Notes: a model not told the origin generated them from the sequence alone. A DNA stretch of 64,000 bases from Sarcophilus harrisii (GCF_902635505.1 NC_045427.1:56446539-56510538), one strand, 5' to 3'. Counted from the stretch's first letter, positions 1-11,539 are shown. Program-made: numbers and translations.

Positions 1-234
1 AATTCCGGCAGTGAATTCTCCAGCTATGCTGAGGGGGGGTTATGAGCAGTTCTGGCTTGGCTGTGTATCCATAGTTACCTGGATAACAATTGGGACTCAG
101 TGACACACCCAGGGAGATGACTGACAAGTCAAATAGCATTTATTTACAAAGAAGCTTGGCTCAGTCTGTCCTTTCAGTTTTTCTTTGTTCAGGCTCCTTC
201 CCTTCAAAGTTCACATGTTCTCATGGTATTAGCC

Positions 235-410
235 ATCTCCTAGAAATTCCAGTCCTCTTGACCTATATCACTGAACGGTGGTGGCTCTGGAGGGGAAAGT
301 GAGGGAGGTGACCTTGCCCAGCCCTCTCTCACTGAAATCTAACTCATTTGCATTTCATGACTTCTTCCCATTGTCAGGTCCTCTTGGAGAGCAAAGATCA
401 AACACGACAG
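235..410 (+). mobile_element. RTE-tailed marsupial SINE, copy 1
   Basis: First of three same-strand copies of one short element in the first 6.6 kb (the others at about 2550-2715 and 6415-6590). All share a block reading roughly 'gaggcaggtgaccttgccca', then a C-rich stretch, then a tail close to 'gatgtcaggtcctctttgag' followed by an A/C-rich end. The same tail ends the RTE LINE at about 54000. I infer a SINE that borrowed its 3' end from an RTE partner. The 5' border is approximate. Confidence 0.6.
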
Positions 411-2545
411 ATAAGTTCTTAAGCTAAAGGAAATTAAGATCATGGAGCCTTTTGGCAGTATGGTAAAGCCATGGACTTTTTGAGAGTAATGTTTTTATAT
501 TTATGGAATAAAATACATAGGATTACAAAGAAAACCAGTCATATTGTAATATAATTATCAAAGTATTTAAAAAACAAGTTTACATGACCAAGATTAAGAG
601 CTCTTATCCTAAGTACCAATGACTAAGTACCAAAAACAAAGGTGTTTTTTAGATGTTTTTGAAATAATTTTTTTAAAAATCAGCATTTTAGAACGTTAGT
701 AGATTCTACCATTTTTAGTAGGCTGGGATTGATAGTCTGATCAAGTCAGATGTGGAGTCTAGATTATCACTGACTTCTTGGGATTTTCTTTCCATTCTTG
801 AGACTTTGCCTGCCATGTTGCTCTACTGAGCACATTTGATACATGAACGGGCCGGTCATGACTTTGGATCCGAGTGTGGTGCTGTCCACAGTGGGCAAAA
901 GCGGCATTGTGAAGGAGGGCCCTACTGAGAGCCTCAATTTTGGGAGCTGATTAGATGAAGTAGGGTCATCTTTTTGTGGCCACCTGGGAAGGCCAAGGCT
1001 GTTTCACACCAAATTCCAGTGCCTTGCCCTTGGCCATATTTGCCTTTCTTTTTCCACCTGTGCTTTCACTATTTAGGGAAGCTCAGCTGCTTAGAGCCTA
1101 GTCTGCATGAGATTACATGTGGCTATACAAAACTTGCCCAGGGTCTCAGGGACAGAGGCAGGACTTGAACCCAGATCTTCCTGATTCCAAGACCTGTCCT
1201 CCATAGGAGGAGAATGCCTCAGTTCTGTGAAGTTTTATCTATTTATCTTAGTTCTTAACTCACCTGTCAATGATAAAACTTAAACTTTGGGTCTTTAAAC
1301 AAAAAAAAAAAAATTCAGAAAGCCTTCTCTTATCCCTCATTAGCACCAAATTAAAATCTCCATTAGAAAGGGAGCCTCCCCCTTCTTTTATAAAAGAGGA
1401 GTTTGGATTAGACCATCTTCAGGGGACCCATTTTCAAGATGAAACAACTTCAGGCAAGTGATCTCTCAACGAAGAGATCATGGGATTGTAACTTAACTAG
1501 ACTGCCAACAAAACTTTCTTCTCTGTGTGACTTTTGAACAAAGCCCTTTCACTTCTGTGACTCCTAATTCTCTTGTCTGGTAAAATGAAAGTTGCACTAG
1601 ATGGAATTTAAGGTCTATTTAAGGTTCTAGAATTTCCTTTAACCCAGGTTTTCTAATAATAAACTCTTCCTGTGAAAATACCCTGCCCTGTTCACTCAGT
1701 TGAGCATTGATGGTTTAATGAATTAAATTGATAGAAGATAATTCTGCCATTCTAAGAAGAATGGCATCCATAAGAACCGATTCTTGGATTAAGACCATTC
1801 TAATACAGAATAAGTGCCTAATAAATGTTTGCTGGCTTGATTTAGGGTTGGTTATATTGCCTCTAACCAGAGCCTTCCTATAAAGTAGTAATTGTCAAAC
1901 CAGACACAGTTCATTAGGGGAGGTGAGAGGAAATGAGTCAGTGTGTGTGTTCTTTTTGAAGCTGGTAGAGCCAGGAGTTAGCCTGCCCTTTGTCAACATT
2001 ATTTTTCTCCTTTTCACTAGATGCTAAAGGGGAATGGATGGGAACATTTCCAAGCAAGAGTTACTTATAAGTTCGTTGTTTTTATAACAATTAGAACATT
2101 ATCTTACTCTACAAGTACAAGATATAGTAGAGCTTCTCACCCCACCAAATGGCTGTGCTTAGAAATGAGAGGAGAATCAGAATGGGTCACTTAGCAGTTC
2201 CATATGTTTTCTGAGTTCTTTTTTGAATCCTTTGTTTTTGCTAAACCTGTAGTGTAGTTAATTGTAGCAAGGTGATTTTTTGCCCTTCCTCCCTGGCCAA
2301 GCAGACTGAACAAGTTCCATCTAAGCTTGTGCCAAGATGGAAGAGAAGTGCTGTGGTGGAGCAGAAAGAACACAGCATTGGTTGAGCCCTTTCGAAGTGC
2401 CAGGCTCAGTATTAGTAGTTGGAGTACAAATGCAAAGTGAGCTATTTCTGTGCTCAGGGAATTGACATTGTCCTGGAAGAGTTGCGGCTCATTGAGTGAC
2501 CCTAATGGAGTGAGCCTCATAAATGCTAACGATGATTATTGTGTT
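411..2545. other. Unique-looking intronic or upstream DNA with one MIR-type fragment
   Basis: No coding exon was recognised. Around 1085-1215 lies an antisense MIR/THER-type fragment: a 'cttgcccagggtctcaggga'-like core followed by a stretch resembling 'cttgaacccagatcttcctg'. Around 2340-2500 there is a weak MIR- or L2-like stretch. The rest shows no recognisable structure. Confidence 0.4.
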
Positions 2546-2549
2546 CATA

Positions 2550-2715
2550 AAGAAGTAAATAATGGACCCAGATATTTCTTGGGGAAGGGGGAGAAGTGAG
2601 GCAGGTGACCTTGCCCAGCCCTCCCCCACTGAAATCTAGTTTACTTGCATGTCATGGCATCTCCTCCCTGATGTCAGGGTCCTCTTTAAGAAGGAAGAAT
2701 AAACACCAACCAACT
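2550..2715 (+). mobile_element. RTE-tailed marsupial SINE, copy 2
   Basis: Same family as the copy at 235-410. It contains the 'gaggcaggtgaccttgccca' block and ends in a 'gatgtcagggtcctctttaa'-like tail, followed by 'accaaccaac', which also matches the end of the RTE LINE near 54010. Confidence 0.6.
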
Positions 2716-2724
2716 AGATATTTA

Positions 2725-3095
2725 TTTATTTTTATAAAGGTTTTTATTTTCAAAATGCATGCATAGTTTTCAACATTCACCCTTGCAAAATCTTGTTAAA
2801 GATTTTTTTCTCTCCCTTTCCCCTGCCCCCTTCCCTAGGTGGCAAGTAATCCAATGTATGTTAAAACATATGCAATTCTTCTATACATATTTCCACAGTT
2901 ATCATGCTGCACAAGAACAATCAGATCAAAAAGGAAAAAAATGAGAAAGAAAATAAAATACAACCAAACAACAAAAAAGAGTGAGATTACTATACTGTGA
3001 TCCACACTCGGTGCCCACAGCCCTCTCTCTGGGTGCAGAGTGGTTCTCTCCATCACGTCCATTGGAATTGTTCTGAAGCATTTCACCAACGGGAT
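2725..3095 (-). mobile_element. L1 3' end, type A 3' UTR, 5'-truncated
   Basis: Antisense copy of a marsupial L1 3' UTR. It begins with T-rich sequence (the A tail reversed), then 'ttttattttcaaaatgcatg', the 'acccttgcaaaatcttgt' box, and the block that reads as a hydrophobic frame on the minus strand. The same 3' end recurs in at least six places here (3435, 18540, 19465, 21150, 51948, 54715). It forms an inverted pair with the plus-strand copy at 3435-3810. Confidence 0.75.
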
Positions 3096-3103
3096 ATTTT
3101 TAT

Positions 3104-3107
<4 letters not shown>

Positions 3108-3138
<31 letters not shown>
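3108..3138. repeat. (TA)n simple repeat
   Basis: Roughly 15 TA units followed by a short ACATACACA run. It lies between two oppositely oriented L1 ends. Confidence 0.9.
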
Positions 3139-3142
<4 letters not shown>

Positions 3143-3434
3143 CACAAAGTTATTACAGGCAGCATTAAAGAACATCTTGAAGGACCCAAACCTTGAAGAG
3201 AGCTCAGAATTCCAGGGATGAGGAAGGCAATCATTCCTGGCCTATGAGACAAGACAACTGGTGCAGGAACTTAGAGACCATAGAGTGTTGTTTACTGGTG
3301 ACAGCAATCAGGGCAGCTTAAGGGAATTGGGATGTGGTCATACCAACTATGGACAGCTAAGGAAGCCAGTGGAGGAGACGCTGTATAAACAGTTAGTACT
3401 ATTCAGATGTTTACAGGGTCATTGGAGATAATCC

Positions 3435-3810
3435 ACATAGAAAAAGTCATGGACATGGCTCTTTACAACCATGAGGCCAGTCTCAATAGTCTTATGATGG
3501 AGAGAGCCATCTGTATCCAGAGAGGACTGTAAGGACTGAGGGTGGATCACAGTATAGTTTTTTCACCATTTTTGTTGTTCACTTGCTTTTTCTTTTCTTA
3601 TTTTTTTCCTTTTTGATATTATTTTTCTTAGCATGATAAATGTGGAAAAATGTATAGAAGAATTATATATGTTGAACATATATTGGATTGCTTGATGTCT
3701 AGGGGAGAGTTAGGGGAAGGAAGGGAGAAAAATTTAGAGCATAGGGTTTTTTTGGAGGGGAGAATATTGAAAACTATTTTTGCATGTATTTTGAAAATAA
3801 AAAGCTATTA
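3435..3810 (+). mobile_element. L1 3' end, type A 3' UTR, 5'-truncated
   Basis: Sense-strand counterpart of the copy at 2725-3095. It contains the 'gacatggctctttacaacca' region, the 'ctgtatccagagaggactgt' region and the terminal 'tgaaaataaaaagctatta'. It is diverged, with no clear flanking duplication. Confidence 0.7.
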
Positions 3811-5220
3811 TTTAATTCTTATTGTCTCTGCCAAGAAAATCTCCAAAGAGGTCGGGCATAACTGAAATGACAGGTATCCTATGTCTTTGAGATCAGAGTT
3901 TTGCTTGAATAGAGAGTATATGTTCTTTTAATGTTATTGCTTTTTGCTTCTCTTTTTCTATATTGTCCTTCACTTCTATATTTCCATTTCCAATCAGTTG
4001 TCTTTCGTTTTGTTTCTTTGGTGATTCTTGCTATCAGAGATTCAATTTTTTTTTTCAGTTCCCCCATTTTGCTCTCACAATTCTCATTTCTCTTAGTTAC
4101 TCAAGAACATGTTATGGATCTTTGTTCCCAATTCCATTGTGCTCTCTTTCTCACCAAGTATTGAGCCATTTTCCATTGTTTGGCAGTATTTATTCATACA
4201 TATTTGAACTTATTTATGAGATTCTGAGGCCATATTTCTTTCTGTTTAATTGTGTTTTACTCATCGACTTATTTTATTATGTTTAAGGTCTTTGTATTTT
4301 CTTTTTTCCCAGATATTTGGTTATTTCACTTCATGGGCCTTCCTCCCCCACATTCTCTGTTGTTCACTTTTTGACTTCCTCCCCTCTGACAGTGGTTTTC
4401 CTGGATGGAGTGGGTGTGGTGAGGGAAGAGAACTCAAAGCCTACCAGCTGTCTGCATCCTGGGCAATTGAAGGTTCACTAGATTAGGCCTGTCCCGGGTG
4501 ACTTATGAGGAGACTGACCTGGCCCCAGTTGGATGCCAGGTTCTTTCCTTCAGACTTAGTAAAAAGCCACATAGCCCTCCATAACGTGTCCTGCCTGCTC
4601 CCTCTGACTCTTGGTCTGGCCGGGCAGGTCAGAGCATTGTCACATGGTGATGTGACAATTTTGTCATTTGGAATTTGGGCATCTCAGAAAGCAGGCAGAG
4701 TTAGGGAGAGGTTTGGGATGTCAGGGTGAGCTCTCTATCAAGCCAAGACCTGTGTCCTGCCCCTTGTCTTCTATTCCTCCATTCTCTTGCAGAGATCCTT
4801 TGTAGCATAGAATATTGCCTCATTGTTAGCAATTGAAACTAGCAAATTTCTGTCATTTGAAGCTTGGATCTCTATAATGTGGGGGCAGGCTGGGGGAAGA
4901 AAGGGATGCATCAATGCAGGTGTATACCATGATGTGGGATGTTTTGTTACAAATCCGTGGTTTAGATGACCTGTGCCACTTTGGGGGAGGAGGTGTTGAA
5001 TGAGCTCAAGGTAGGTGTTGATTCACGGGTTGTTTTTTTTTTTTTTTTTTTAATCTTCTTTTGGGTTCCTGATGTCCTAGATCAAGGGAATAGCTCTGAA
5101 ATGGCTTTATCTTTGTTTCATAGTTTCTGTTGCGGAGAAGCTTGAGGAGTCATAAGGTTCAAAGAAAATGTCTACTCCTCCATCATATTGTTCATTGGTC
5201 CAGAAATTCATTAATCTCTT
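3811..5220. other. T-rich and unique intronic sequence
   Basis: About 3900-4360 is very T-rich on the plus strand. Read on the minus strand it gives a short Lys/Glu-rich frame that could be a worn L1 ORF1 coiled coil, but the match is too weak to call. 4380-5030 looks unique. A T run of about 20 lies at 5032-5052. No exon was recognised. Confidence 0.35.
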
Positions 5221-5224
5221 AGTT

Positions 5225-6405
5225 CCTAGGTCTAATGACCTTTTCCCAATCATCATCCTTTTTGACCTTGCTGCAACTTTTGACACTGTTAATTATTTCC
5301 CTTGAGGCTGTCTTCTCTCTCTGTTTTTATAACACTTCCTTCTCTTAGTTCTTCTCTTATCTATCTGTTTCATTATCATCCGAGTCACTCTTAGACATCC
5401 CTGGGTATCCTCCAAAGTTCTGTCCTGCGTTTTCTTCCCATATTTTATTTTGCTTAGTAATTTCATTAGCACCTATGGATTCAATTATCATCTCTTTTAT
5501 GATGATTCTCAAATCTGTTTATCCATTCCTAACCACTTTGCTGTCTTCAGTCTCACTTCTCCATTAGACATTTGGAACTAAATTTCCCATCGTCATCTAA
5601 AACTCAACCAGTCCAGAACTTGTCATAATCTTTTCCCAAAACCTCTCACCCCTACTTCCAAACCTGTTTATTATTGTTGAAAGTACCGCCTTCCTCCTAG
5701 TCGTCTAATCTCACAACCGGGATGTGGTTTTTAATTCTTCACTTCCTCTCACCCCTGCCAACGAATCTGTTGACAATTTCTGTCTTCTAGTTTATTTTAT
5801 AACATCTTTCATATGTGTCCCTTTCTCTCCCCATGCATACACCACTTTGGTGCAAATTCTTAGCATCTCATGACTGGACTATTACACAATTCTCTGCTTG
5901 GGGCTGCCTATCTCAAGGCTCAACCTGCTCTAAACCATCCTCCATCTGTCAAATTGTTCTTCTTAAAATATAGACTCCCTCATTAAATAAATTACCTTGG
6001 CTTCCCACTGACTCTAACAGCAAATCTAAAATTCTCAAGTATGCAGAGGCCTTTATAACAGGTTCACTTCCTACTTTTTCAGTCTTTTATATTAGTCACC
6101 CTCGTATACTTTGTATTCCAGAGACCATCCTCCATGCCTGAAATTCTTTCCTTTCTCATTTCCACCTCCTGGTTTCCCTGGTTTCAAGTCTGAAGTAATC
6201 CCTGCTTCTGTAAGAAGTGTTTCCCAACATCTATTAATGCTTCCCAATGTGGATTATCTCTAATTTATCCTGTATGCAATGTGTTATTACATAGTTGTTT
6301 CCTTGTTTTCTTCTTCTCTTTTTCATTAGACTGTGAGTTCCTTGAGAACAGGAACTAACTTTTGCCTTTCTTGGTATCCCCAATGCTTAGCACAGTGCCT
6401 GGTAA
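5225..6405 (+). mobile_element. L2 LINE (CR1 superfamily), part of reverse transcriptase plus 3' end
   Basis: The plus strand reads fragments of a CR1/L2 reverse transcriptase. FDLAATFDTVN near 5262 matches the family LLDLSAAFDTVDH motif, and YDDSQIC near 5500 matches the YADDTQLY catalytic motif. It then runs into the typical L2 3' region ('gactgtgagttccttgagaa', 'cttagcacagtgcctgg'). It is heavily diverged. The RTE-tailed SINE at 6415 follows directly. Confidence 0.65.
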
Positions 6406-6414
6406 CCTTAGCTT

Positions 6415-6590
6415 AAAAAGGCCCAGGTCTCCTTTTTCATCTCTGGTTGTTCTGATCTAAATCTGGCCATTAGACCCCAGTGAGGCAGGAGACCTTGCAC
6501 ATCCCACCCTCACTTCAGTCCAGTTTACCTGCATGTTATGGTATCACATCCCTGATGTCAGAAGGAGAAACAGCAGTAGGCACTTAATGG
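6415..6590 (+). mobile_element. RTE-tailed marsupial SINE, copy 3
   Basis: The most complete 5' part of the three copies. It includes the 'tctctggttgttctgatcta' head, the 'tgaggcaggagaccttgca' middle and the 'ccctgatgtcagaagga' tail. It directly abuts the 3' end of the L2 at 5225-6405. Confidence 0.6.
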
Positions 6591-6934
6591 TAGTAGCTAA
6601 CATGTACATAGCACTTAAGCCTTGTGTAAAGGAAAGGTTGGGTGACCACTAGTTAGGTATATTATAAAAGGAATTCTTAATTCAGTTATGGGTTCAAAGA
6701 GAGGGTCTTAAAAACCCTTCCAGTACTCTTATTCTTTTATTCTGTGAACCTATAATAAAAGGGCTGTAAAATATCTCAAAACTACTGCTTTCTGCTGTTG
6801 AAATGTGAAATGAGGAAAAGCAAGAAAGTAAAAGAGGGAAAATATAGAGCCTATCAGACTGAGTAGGGGAAGCCAAAAATGACATCAAATGACAGAATCT
6901 TAGATCTAGAAGGGATCTCAGGAAGTGTAATACA

Positions 6935-7145
6935 GGACAGTACTAGATTTGAAGTCAGTTTGGGTTCAAACTCTGCATCTGTCATTTATTACTTGGGGAC
7001 TTTGGACAAATCACTTTTAAAACTCTGGGCTTAAAAAAAAAACACCAAAACTCTGGGCTTCTTATCCTTCCTTTCTTGTAAAATAAAGAGACTACACTCT
7101 GAGGGCCTGTAGTTCTACCTGATTATTATTTGGTTCTAAAATATA
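6935..7145 (+). mobile_element. MIR/THER-type SINE
   Basis: Sense-orientation tRNA-derived SINE relic with the 'gaagtcagtttgggttcaaa' core and a later 'cttggggactttggacaaat' block. A small internal duplication of 'actctgggctt' flanks an A run. Confidence 0.55.
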
Positions 7146-8112
7146 TACCCAATTGTGATCCTCTAGTTTTTACTTGCAGATCTCTATTTTTAGGAAGTTT
7201 CTTCATACAGATAGTTATACCTCTCTACAACTTCTAGCCATTACTCCTTTTTCTGTCCTCTGCTTTTGCTTTTAAGGGCAATATTTTAGTATGTAATAAA
7301 ATCCCATATTTCTGAACTATCATGTTCATAGATGTAACAATTTCAAAATTGAATTGACATTTTACTTACCCATTGATTAGATATTTTTTAATATTCAGTT
7401 CCTAGAATACTTATAAAGTGATCAAAAAAGACTATTGAAAAAAGATGATCAAATAAAGGACCACTCAAGAATACAATAATGATAATGGATAAGAGAAGGA
7501 AGTATTATTTATCTTTAAATTTTTGCTTCTGAGTCTTCCAAGAGAAATGACAGAACAAAAATGGTTAATGGAGTTGAATCCTAACACAAATAAGGATATA
7601 GTAAGAGAATACTTGGCAGGTGTGAATTCAGGTTAATTAGACATCAACAGAACAATCCTGAGTACCTACTATATGCCAGACCTATGTTAAGCACTGAGGA
7701 TTGATAGATAAAAGTGTTGAACCATTGCTGGGGAATCTTTGAGAGATTATGGTGAATTATGGAAAGAAAAAACACTCAAAAAGAGAGGAAAATGGAGTCT
7801 ACAAACAGTAGACTGAATACTTTAATTCCTAGAAGAATAAAATTATTATAGATCATTTTTTAAAATTGTATTTTTTTCGTGACACTCTATATTCTGTATT
7901 GTTATTCTTTTTCCTACCAATCTTGAATTAGGGAAGACCAACTTTTGTCATATATGTGGAACTCCCACAATCCATACTTCCATATATTACTTTTTTTTTT
8001 TCTGGAGGTGGAGAGCATTTTACTACTTAAATCCTTTGTAGTTGGTTTGAATTATTATATTACACAGGATAGCTTAATCATTCCCAGTTACTCTTTGAAA
8101 AATATTGTTATT

Positions 8113-8260
8113 ATCTACTGGTCATCCTGCCATCTGGGGAAGGGAGTGGGGGGGTAAGAGGTGAAAAATTGGAACAAGAGGTTTGGCAATTGTTAATGCT
8201 GTAAAGTTACCCATACATATAACCTGTAAATAAAAGGCTATTAAATAAAAAAAAGAAAGA
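8113..8260 (+). mobile_element. Short 5'-truncated L1 (type B 3' end) with 15-bp target-site duplication
   Basis: Only the last ~150 bases of an L1 with the type B 3' UTR ('ctactggtcatcctgccatc' through 'aataaaaggctattaaataa' and an A-rich tail). It is flanked by perfect 15-base copies of 'aaaaatattgttatt' at 8098-8112 and 8261-8275. The exact flanks mean a recent insertion by LINE target-primed reverse transcription. Confidence 0.85.
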
Positions 8261-8399
8261 AAAAATATTGTTATTAATGTATATAACATTCTCTTAGCTC
8301 CACTCCTTTCACTCTGCATTATTTCATACAAGGCTTCCCATGTTTTTCTAAATTCCTACCTGCTCAGAGATTCTCAGAAAAACCTGGGTCCTCCATCAG

Positions 8400-8800
8400 C
8401 TCAAGCAAAGTCAAATGTACTGTGTACATAGTAATAGCAAAGTTGTGGGATGATCAGCTGTGAATGACTTTGCGATTCTCAGCAATATAACAATTCAATA
8501 TTACTCTGAAGGACTTATGATGAAAAATGCTATCCATACCTAGAGAAAGAACTAATTGTATATGAATTTAGACTGAAGCATATTTTTTTTCTTGAGAGGT
8601 ATTTTTTTTGGAGGGGAAAGAATCTATGTTTTTGTTTGCAACATGACTTTTATGACAGTGTTTTATCTAATTTCACCTCGGCCTTCTCAATGAGGGGGGG
8701 AATGAAGGGGAAAGAACCTGGAACTCAAAATTTTAAAAACAAATATTAAAAGTTGTTTTATATGTAACTGGGGAAAATAAAAACATTTAAAATAAGAATA
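8400..8800 (+). mobile_element. Older L1 3' end (type C 3' UTR)
   Basis: It contains the 'ctgaaggacttatgatgaaa' and 'ctatccatacctagagaaag' blocks and ends in 'ggggaaaataaaaacattt'. These mark a third marsupial L1 3' end, different from types A and B. It is diverged, and no duplication was seen. Confidence 0.6.
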
Positions 8801-8869
8801 GCTTTAAAAAATCTGTTGTGCCTAAAAAAAGGAAAGAAAAAAAAACTAGTGCAATCCTCAAAAAAACCT

Positions 8870-9670
8870 TTATTTTGTCATTCTTAGAGCACAGTAATAT
8901 TCCCTCACAATTATATATTGCAACTTATTTGGCCATTTCCCAGTTGATGGGCTTCCCTTTAGTTCTTTGCCACCACAAAGAGAACTGCTATAAATATTTT
9001 AAAACATATATGTTTCAACTCTAAAGGACCTATGAAGGAAGATGCTGTCTTGCCTCCAGATAAAAAACTAACATGTATTGTATGATTTCACACATATATC
9101 TGTGTCAAATGTTGGCCTCAAGTGTGTGGTTGAGAAGGGGGAAGGACTCAAATGTAACCAAAAAGATTCAAATGTTTTTTAAAAGAAACATGTGGGTTTT
9201 GTTTGTTTTTTTTTTCCTTTTCCCTGGTCATTTCATATGCTGGGTCAAAGGGTACATACAATTTTATAATACTTTGGGCATAATTCCAAATTGCTCTTCA
9301 GAATGGTTAGATCAGTTCACAGATCTGCCAACAGTTTATTAGTTCCCAATTTTTCCACATCCCCTCTAACATTATTTTTTCCTATCATTTTAGCCAATCT
9401 GATAGGTGCGAGATGATACTTCAGAGTTGTTTTAATTTGCATTTCTCTAATCAGTAATGATTTAAAGCATTTTTCCATATAAAAGTATATTGCTTTGATT
9501 TCTTCTTCCCAAAACTGCCTTTTCATATCCTTTGACCATTTATCAATTGAGAAATGATTCTCAATCTTACAAATTTGACTCAGTTCTCTATATATTTGAA
9601 ATATGAAATCTTTATTCAAGAAACTAACTACAGAAAATTTCCTCCAATTTTCAGCTTTCCTTTAGAGCAT
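8870..9670 (-). mobile_element. L1 ORF2 3' part, interrupted by another L1 end
   Basis: Antisense L1 ORF2 C-terminal coding sequence at about 8870-9015 and 9225-9670 ('gccatttcccagttgatggg', 'ttgctcttcagaatggttag', 'tttgaccatttatcaattga'). It is split by about 210 bases of a plus-strand type C L1 end (about 9016-9224). The inner element is therefore younger than the outer one. Confidence 0.6.
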
Positions 9671-9799
9671 TTTTAAAAAGGTATTGTTTGTGATGGTCTA
9701 ACAAAGGAAGTCGTGACATCAATGAAGTCCAGCATGACTTTGTCAGCCATAGGTCAGCGCAGGCCAATCTCAATTTCTTTTATGACAGGGTTACTGGAC

Positions 9800-10050
9800 T
9801 GGTAGAAATTGGATTTACACCAAGAATTCAAGGTTGGGTTAGCATTAGGAAAACTATAAAGATGTTGTTAGAACAGCAATAAAAATCATGTTACATCAAT
9901 AGATGTAGTAGAAAGACCATTTGACAGAGTACATTTATTCATGTCAAAGATACTAGCAAGCTTAGAAATAAATGGATTTTCTCATAATAAATTTAAAATA
10001 TATCTATTAAAGCCAAGGAGTTATCATCATTTGCAGTAAAGTCCCTGATT
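9800..10050 (+). mobile_element. Old L1 reverse transcriptase fragment
   Basis: The plus strand reads a worn L1 ORF2 palm segment: a 'FQGWVSIRKTIK'-like stretch followed by sequence matching the 'SIDAEKAFDKI' region. Sequence at 9680-9800 is repeat-like but unassigned. Confidence 0.5.
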
Positions 10051-10058
10051 GGAAGGGT

Positions 10059-10084
10059 GTGTGTGTGTGTGTATGTGTGTGTGG
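10059..10084. repeat. (GT)n simple repeat
   Basis: About 12 GT units with one interruption ('tgtatgtgtg'). Confidence 0.9.
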
Positions 10085-10465
10085 TTACTTAACAATATGG
10101 AAAATAAATGAGAATTACAAAAGGAATACATAGCTCATCAGTTACCAAATTGTGTTATCTGATGTCTTCACCATATCTCTTGTGTTTCTTATAGCTATCT
10201 CCCTCCATCCCCTCACAACTTTTCCTGTGTTATTTGTCCCTGCTTCATGCCCCTCCTCTTACTTGGGCCCCCTTAAGAGCCTTCTAACATCCCCTTTCTC
10301 TCCCCATGTAGCCCAATCCCCCTTGAGCTGCTGAGATTGCTTTGCCCATAGAGCCCCAGGGCTTCCAAGATCACACCTAAGCTCTTTGGTTTGAACTGTG
10401 AAGCTCTTCTTGTGCTGTACCCTTCATAAACCTTCAGGCTCCTTCCTTCCATCCTGGCCCATTTA

Positions 10466-10512
10466 AATACTCCTCCTCCTCTTCCTCCTCTTCTTCCTCT
10501 TCCTCCTCTTCT
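10466..10512. repeat. Polypyrimidine (TCC/TTC)n tract
   Basis: An almost pure C/T strand of CTCCTC and TTCCTC units. The minus strand reads a run of glutamate codons, which creates a spurious acidic frame. Adjacent 10740-10850 is an antisense MIR fragment. Confidence 0.85.
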
Positions 10513-11080
10513 GATCTGTGCCTGGGTGTGAGTTTCCCTGCCCCCATCTGGGCCTTGAGAGCTCTGGCTCCTTTCTCTCCTTCCCAGCCCCTCTCACCTC
10601 TTCCTTTATCCTGTCTCCTTTCATCCTCATGGCATGGTGTCAGGCCACAAATAATAGCCACAGCTAGAATCCATGAACATTTTGAAAGTTTGAGAACATC
10701 TGTTCTCAAAGCTACCTTGGGATCCAAGTATGTTATCATCCTTCACTTTATGAATGAGGAGTTCAGTGACTCCTCCAGGGTCACACAGACCAGATTTGAA
10801 GCCAGATCTTCCTGAGTTCACATCTAGGCCAGCTTGCCTGACTGAATGTAGCAATAAGAGCTGTGGACTGATTCCCATCTGAGCTGTTTGCGGCCTGTGT
10901 GACCTGGGACAAGGTCCTCTTAGATCCTTGAACAGGAGGCTGTGGTTGAGAATGGTCCTTAATTACCTTCTAAACCTAAATTCTAGAAACTAATAGCATG
11001 GGTTCCAGGTGAGTCCAAAAATCGCTGCTGATTATTGTCTTTCCTGCTAATAACAAGGTGTTGCATTGTTTGTGTTTTAG

Positions 11081-11147
11081 GAGCCATTCTCAGTCTGTGA
11101 GCATGACGAATGAAGCCCTAGTGAAGAGATGAATTGGTGAAACCAGG
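11081..11147 (+). promoter_or_regulatory. GFOD2: GFOD2 5' UTR part of the first coding exon, with three tiny uORFs
   Basis: The exon begins after a good acceptor ('tgtttgtgttttag', ending 11080). The 67-base leader holds three short upstream ORFs: 11103-11132 (ATG to TGA, 10 codons with stop), 11110-11121 (ATG AAG CCC TAG) and 11129-11140 (ATG AAT TGG TGA). All end before the main start at 11148. They could damp translation of GFOD2; that is inference. The earlier non-coding exon is not in view. Confidence 0.7.
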
Positions 11148-11406
11148 ATGAAGCTGCTGCCAGGAGTTGGGGTCTTTGGGACTGGCAGCTCAGCTCGGGT
11201 TCTGGTCCCATTGCTGAGAGCTGAAGGCTTCACCATTGAGGCACTGTGGGGCCGGACAGAAGAGGAGGCAAAGCAGCTCGCTGAAGAGATGAGCATTTCC
11301 TTCTACACCAGCCGGACAGATGATGTCTTGCTACACCAGGACGTAGATCTGGTTTGCATCAACATCCCTCCTCCACTTACTCGGGAAATAGCTGTGAAAG
11401 CTCTAG
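11148..11406 (+). CDS. GFOD2: GFOD2 coding exon A (residues 1-86 and first base of codon 87)
   Basis: GFOD2 is a Gfo/Idh/MocA-family protein (glucose-fructose oxidoreductase domain). The exon encodes the start of the NAD(P)-binding Rossmann fold: [19 protein letters not shown] carries the glycine-rich turn, and [17 protein letters not shown] forms a later beta strand. It ends in phase 1 at a strong donor (ctctag|gtacag) and joins the exon at 35065, giving 385 residues in total, the human length as I recall it. The start fits the family and has A at -3. Human GFOD2 is described as promoting extracellular matrix assembly, with no firmly established reaction. The frame runs on past the donor to 11630, but that is unspliced intron. 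Identification is very secure. Confidence 0.96.
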
Positions 11407-11539
11407 GTACAGTCAGGCCACAAAAAAGGGGTAGATTGGTTTTAATTATTTCTTTTTTAGTGCTTAGAACATTGCCAGACATCTTAATGGGTATATGTAC
11501 AGACTGTCCACCAGTATGCCCTTTTTTCCTTCTCAGTCC

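Noticed and set aside
3879-4067. Lys/Glu-rich minus-strand frame as an L1 ORF1
   Set aside because: Composition fits, but no conserved ORF1 motif can be read; left unassigned.
10434-10739. Minus-strand frame with a glutamate run
   Set aside because: Created by the polypyrimidine repeat at 10466-10512.
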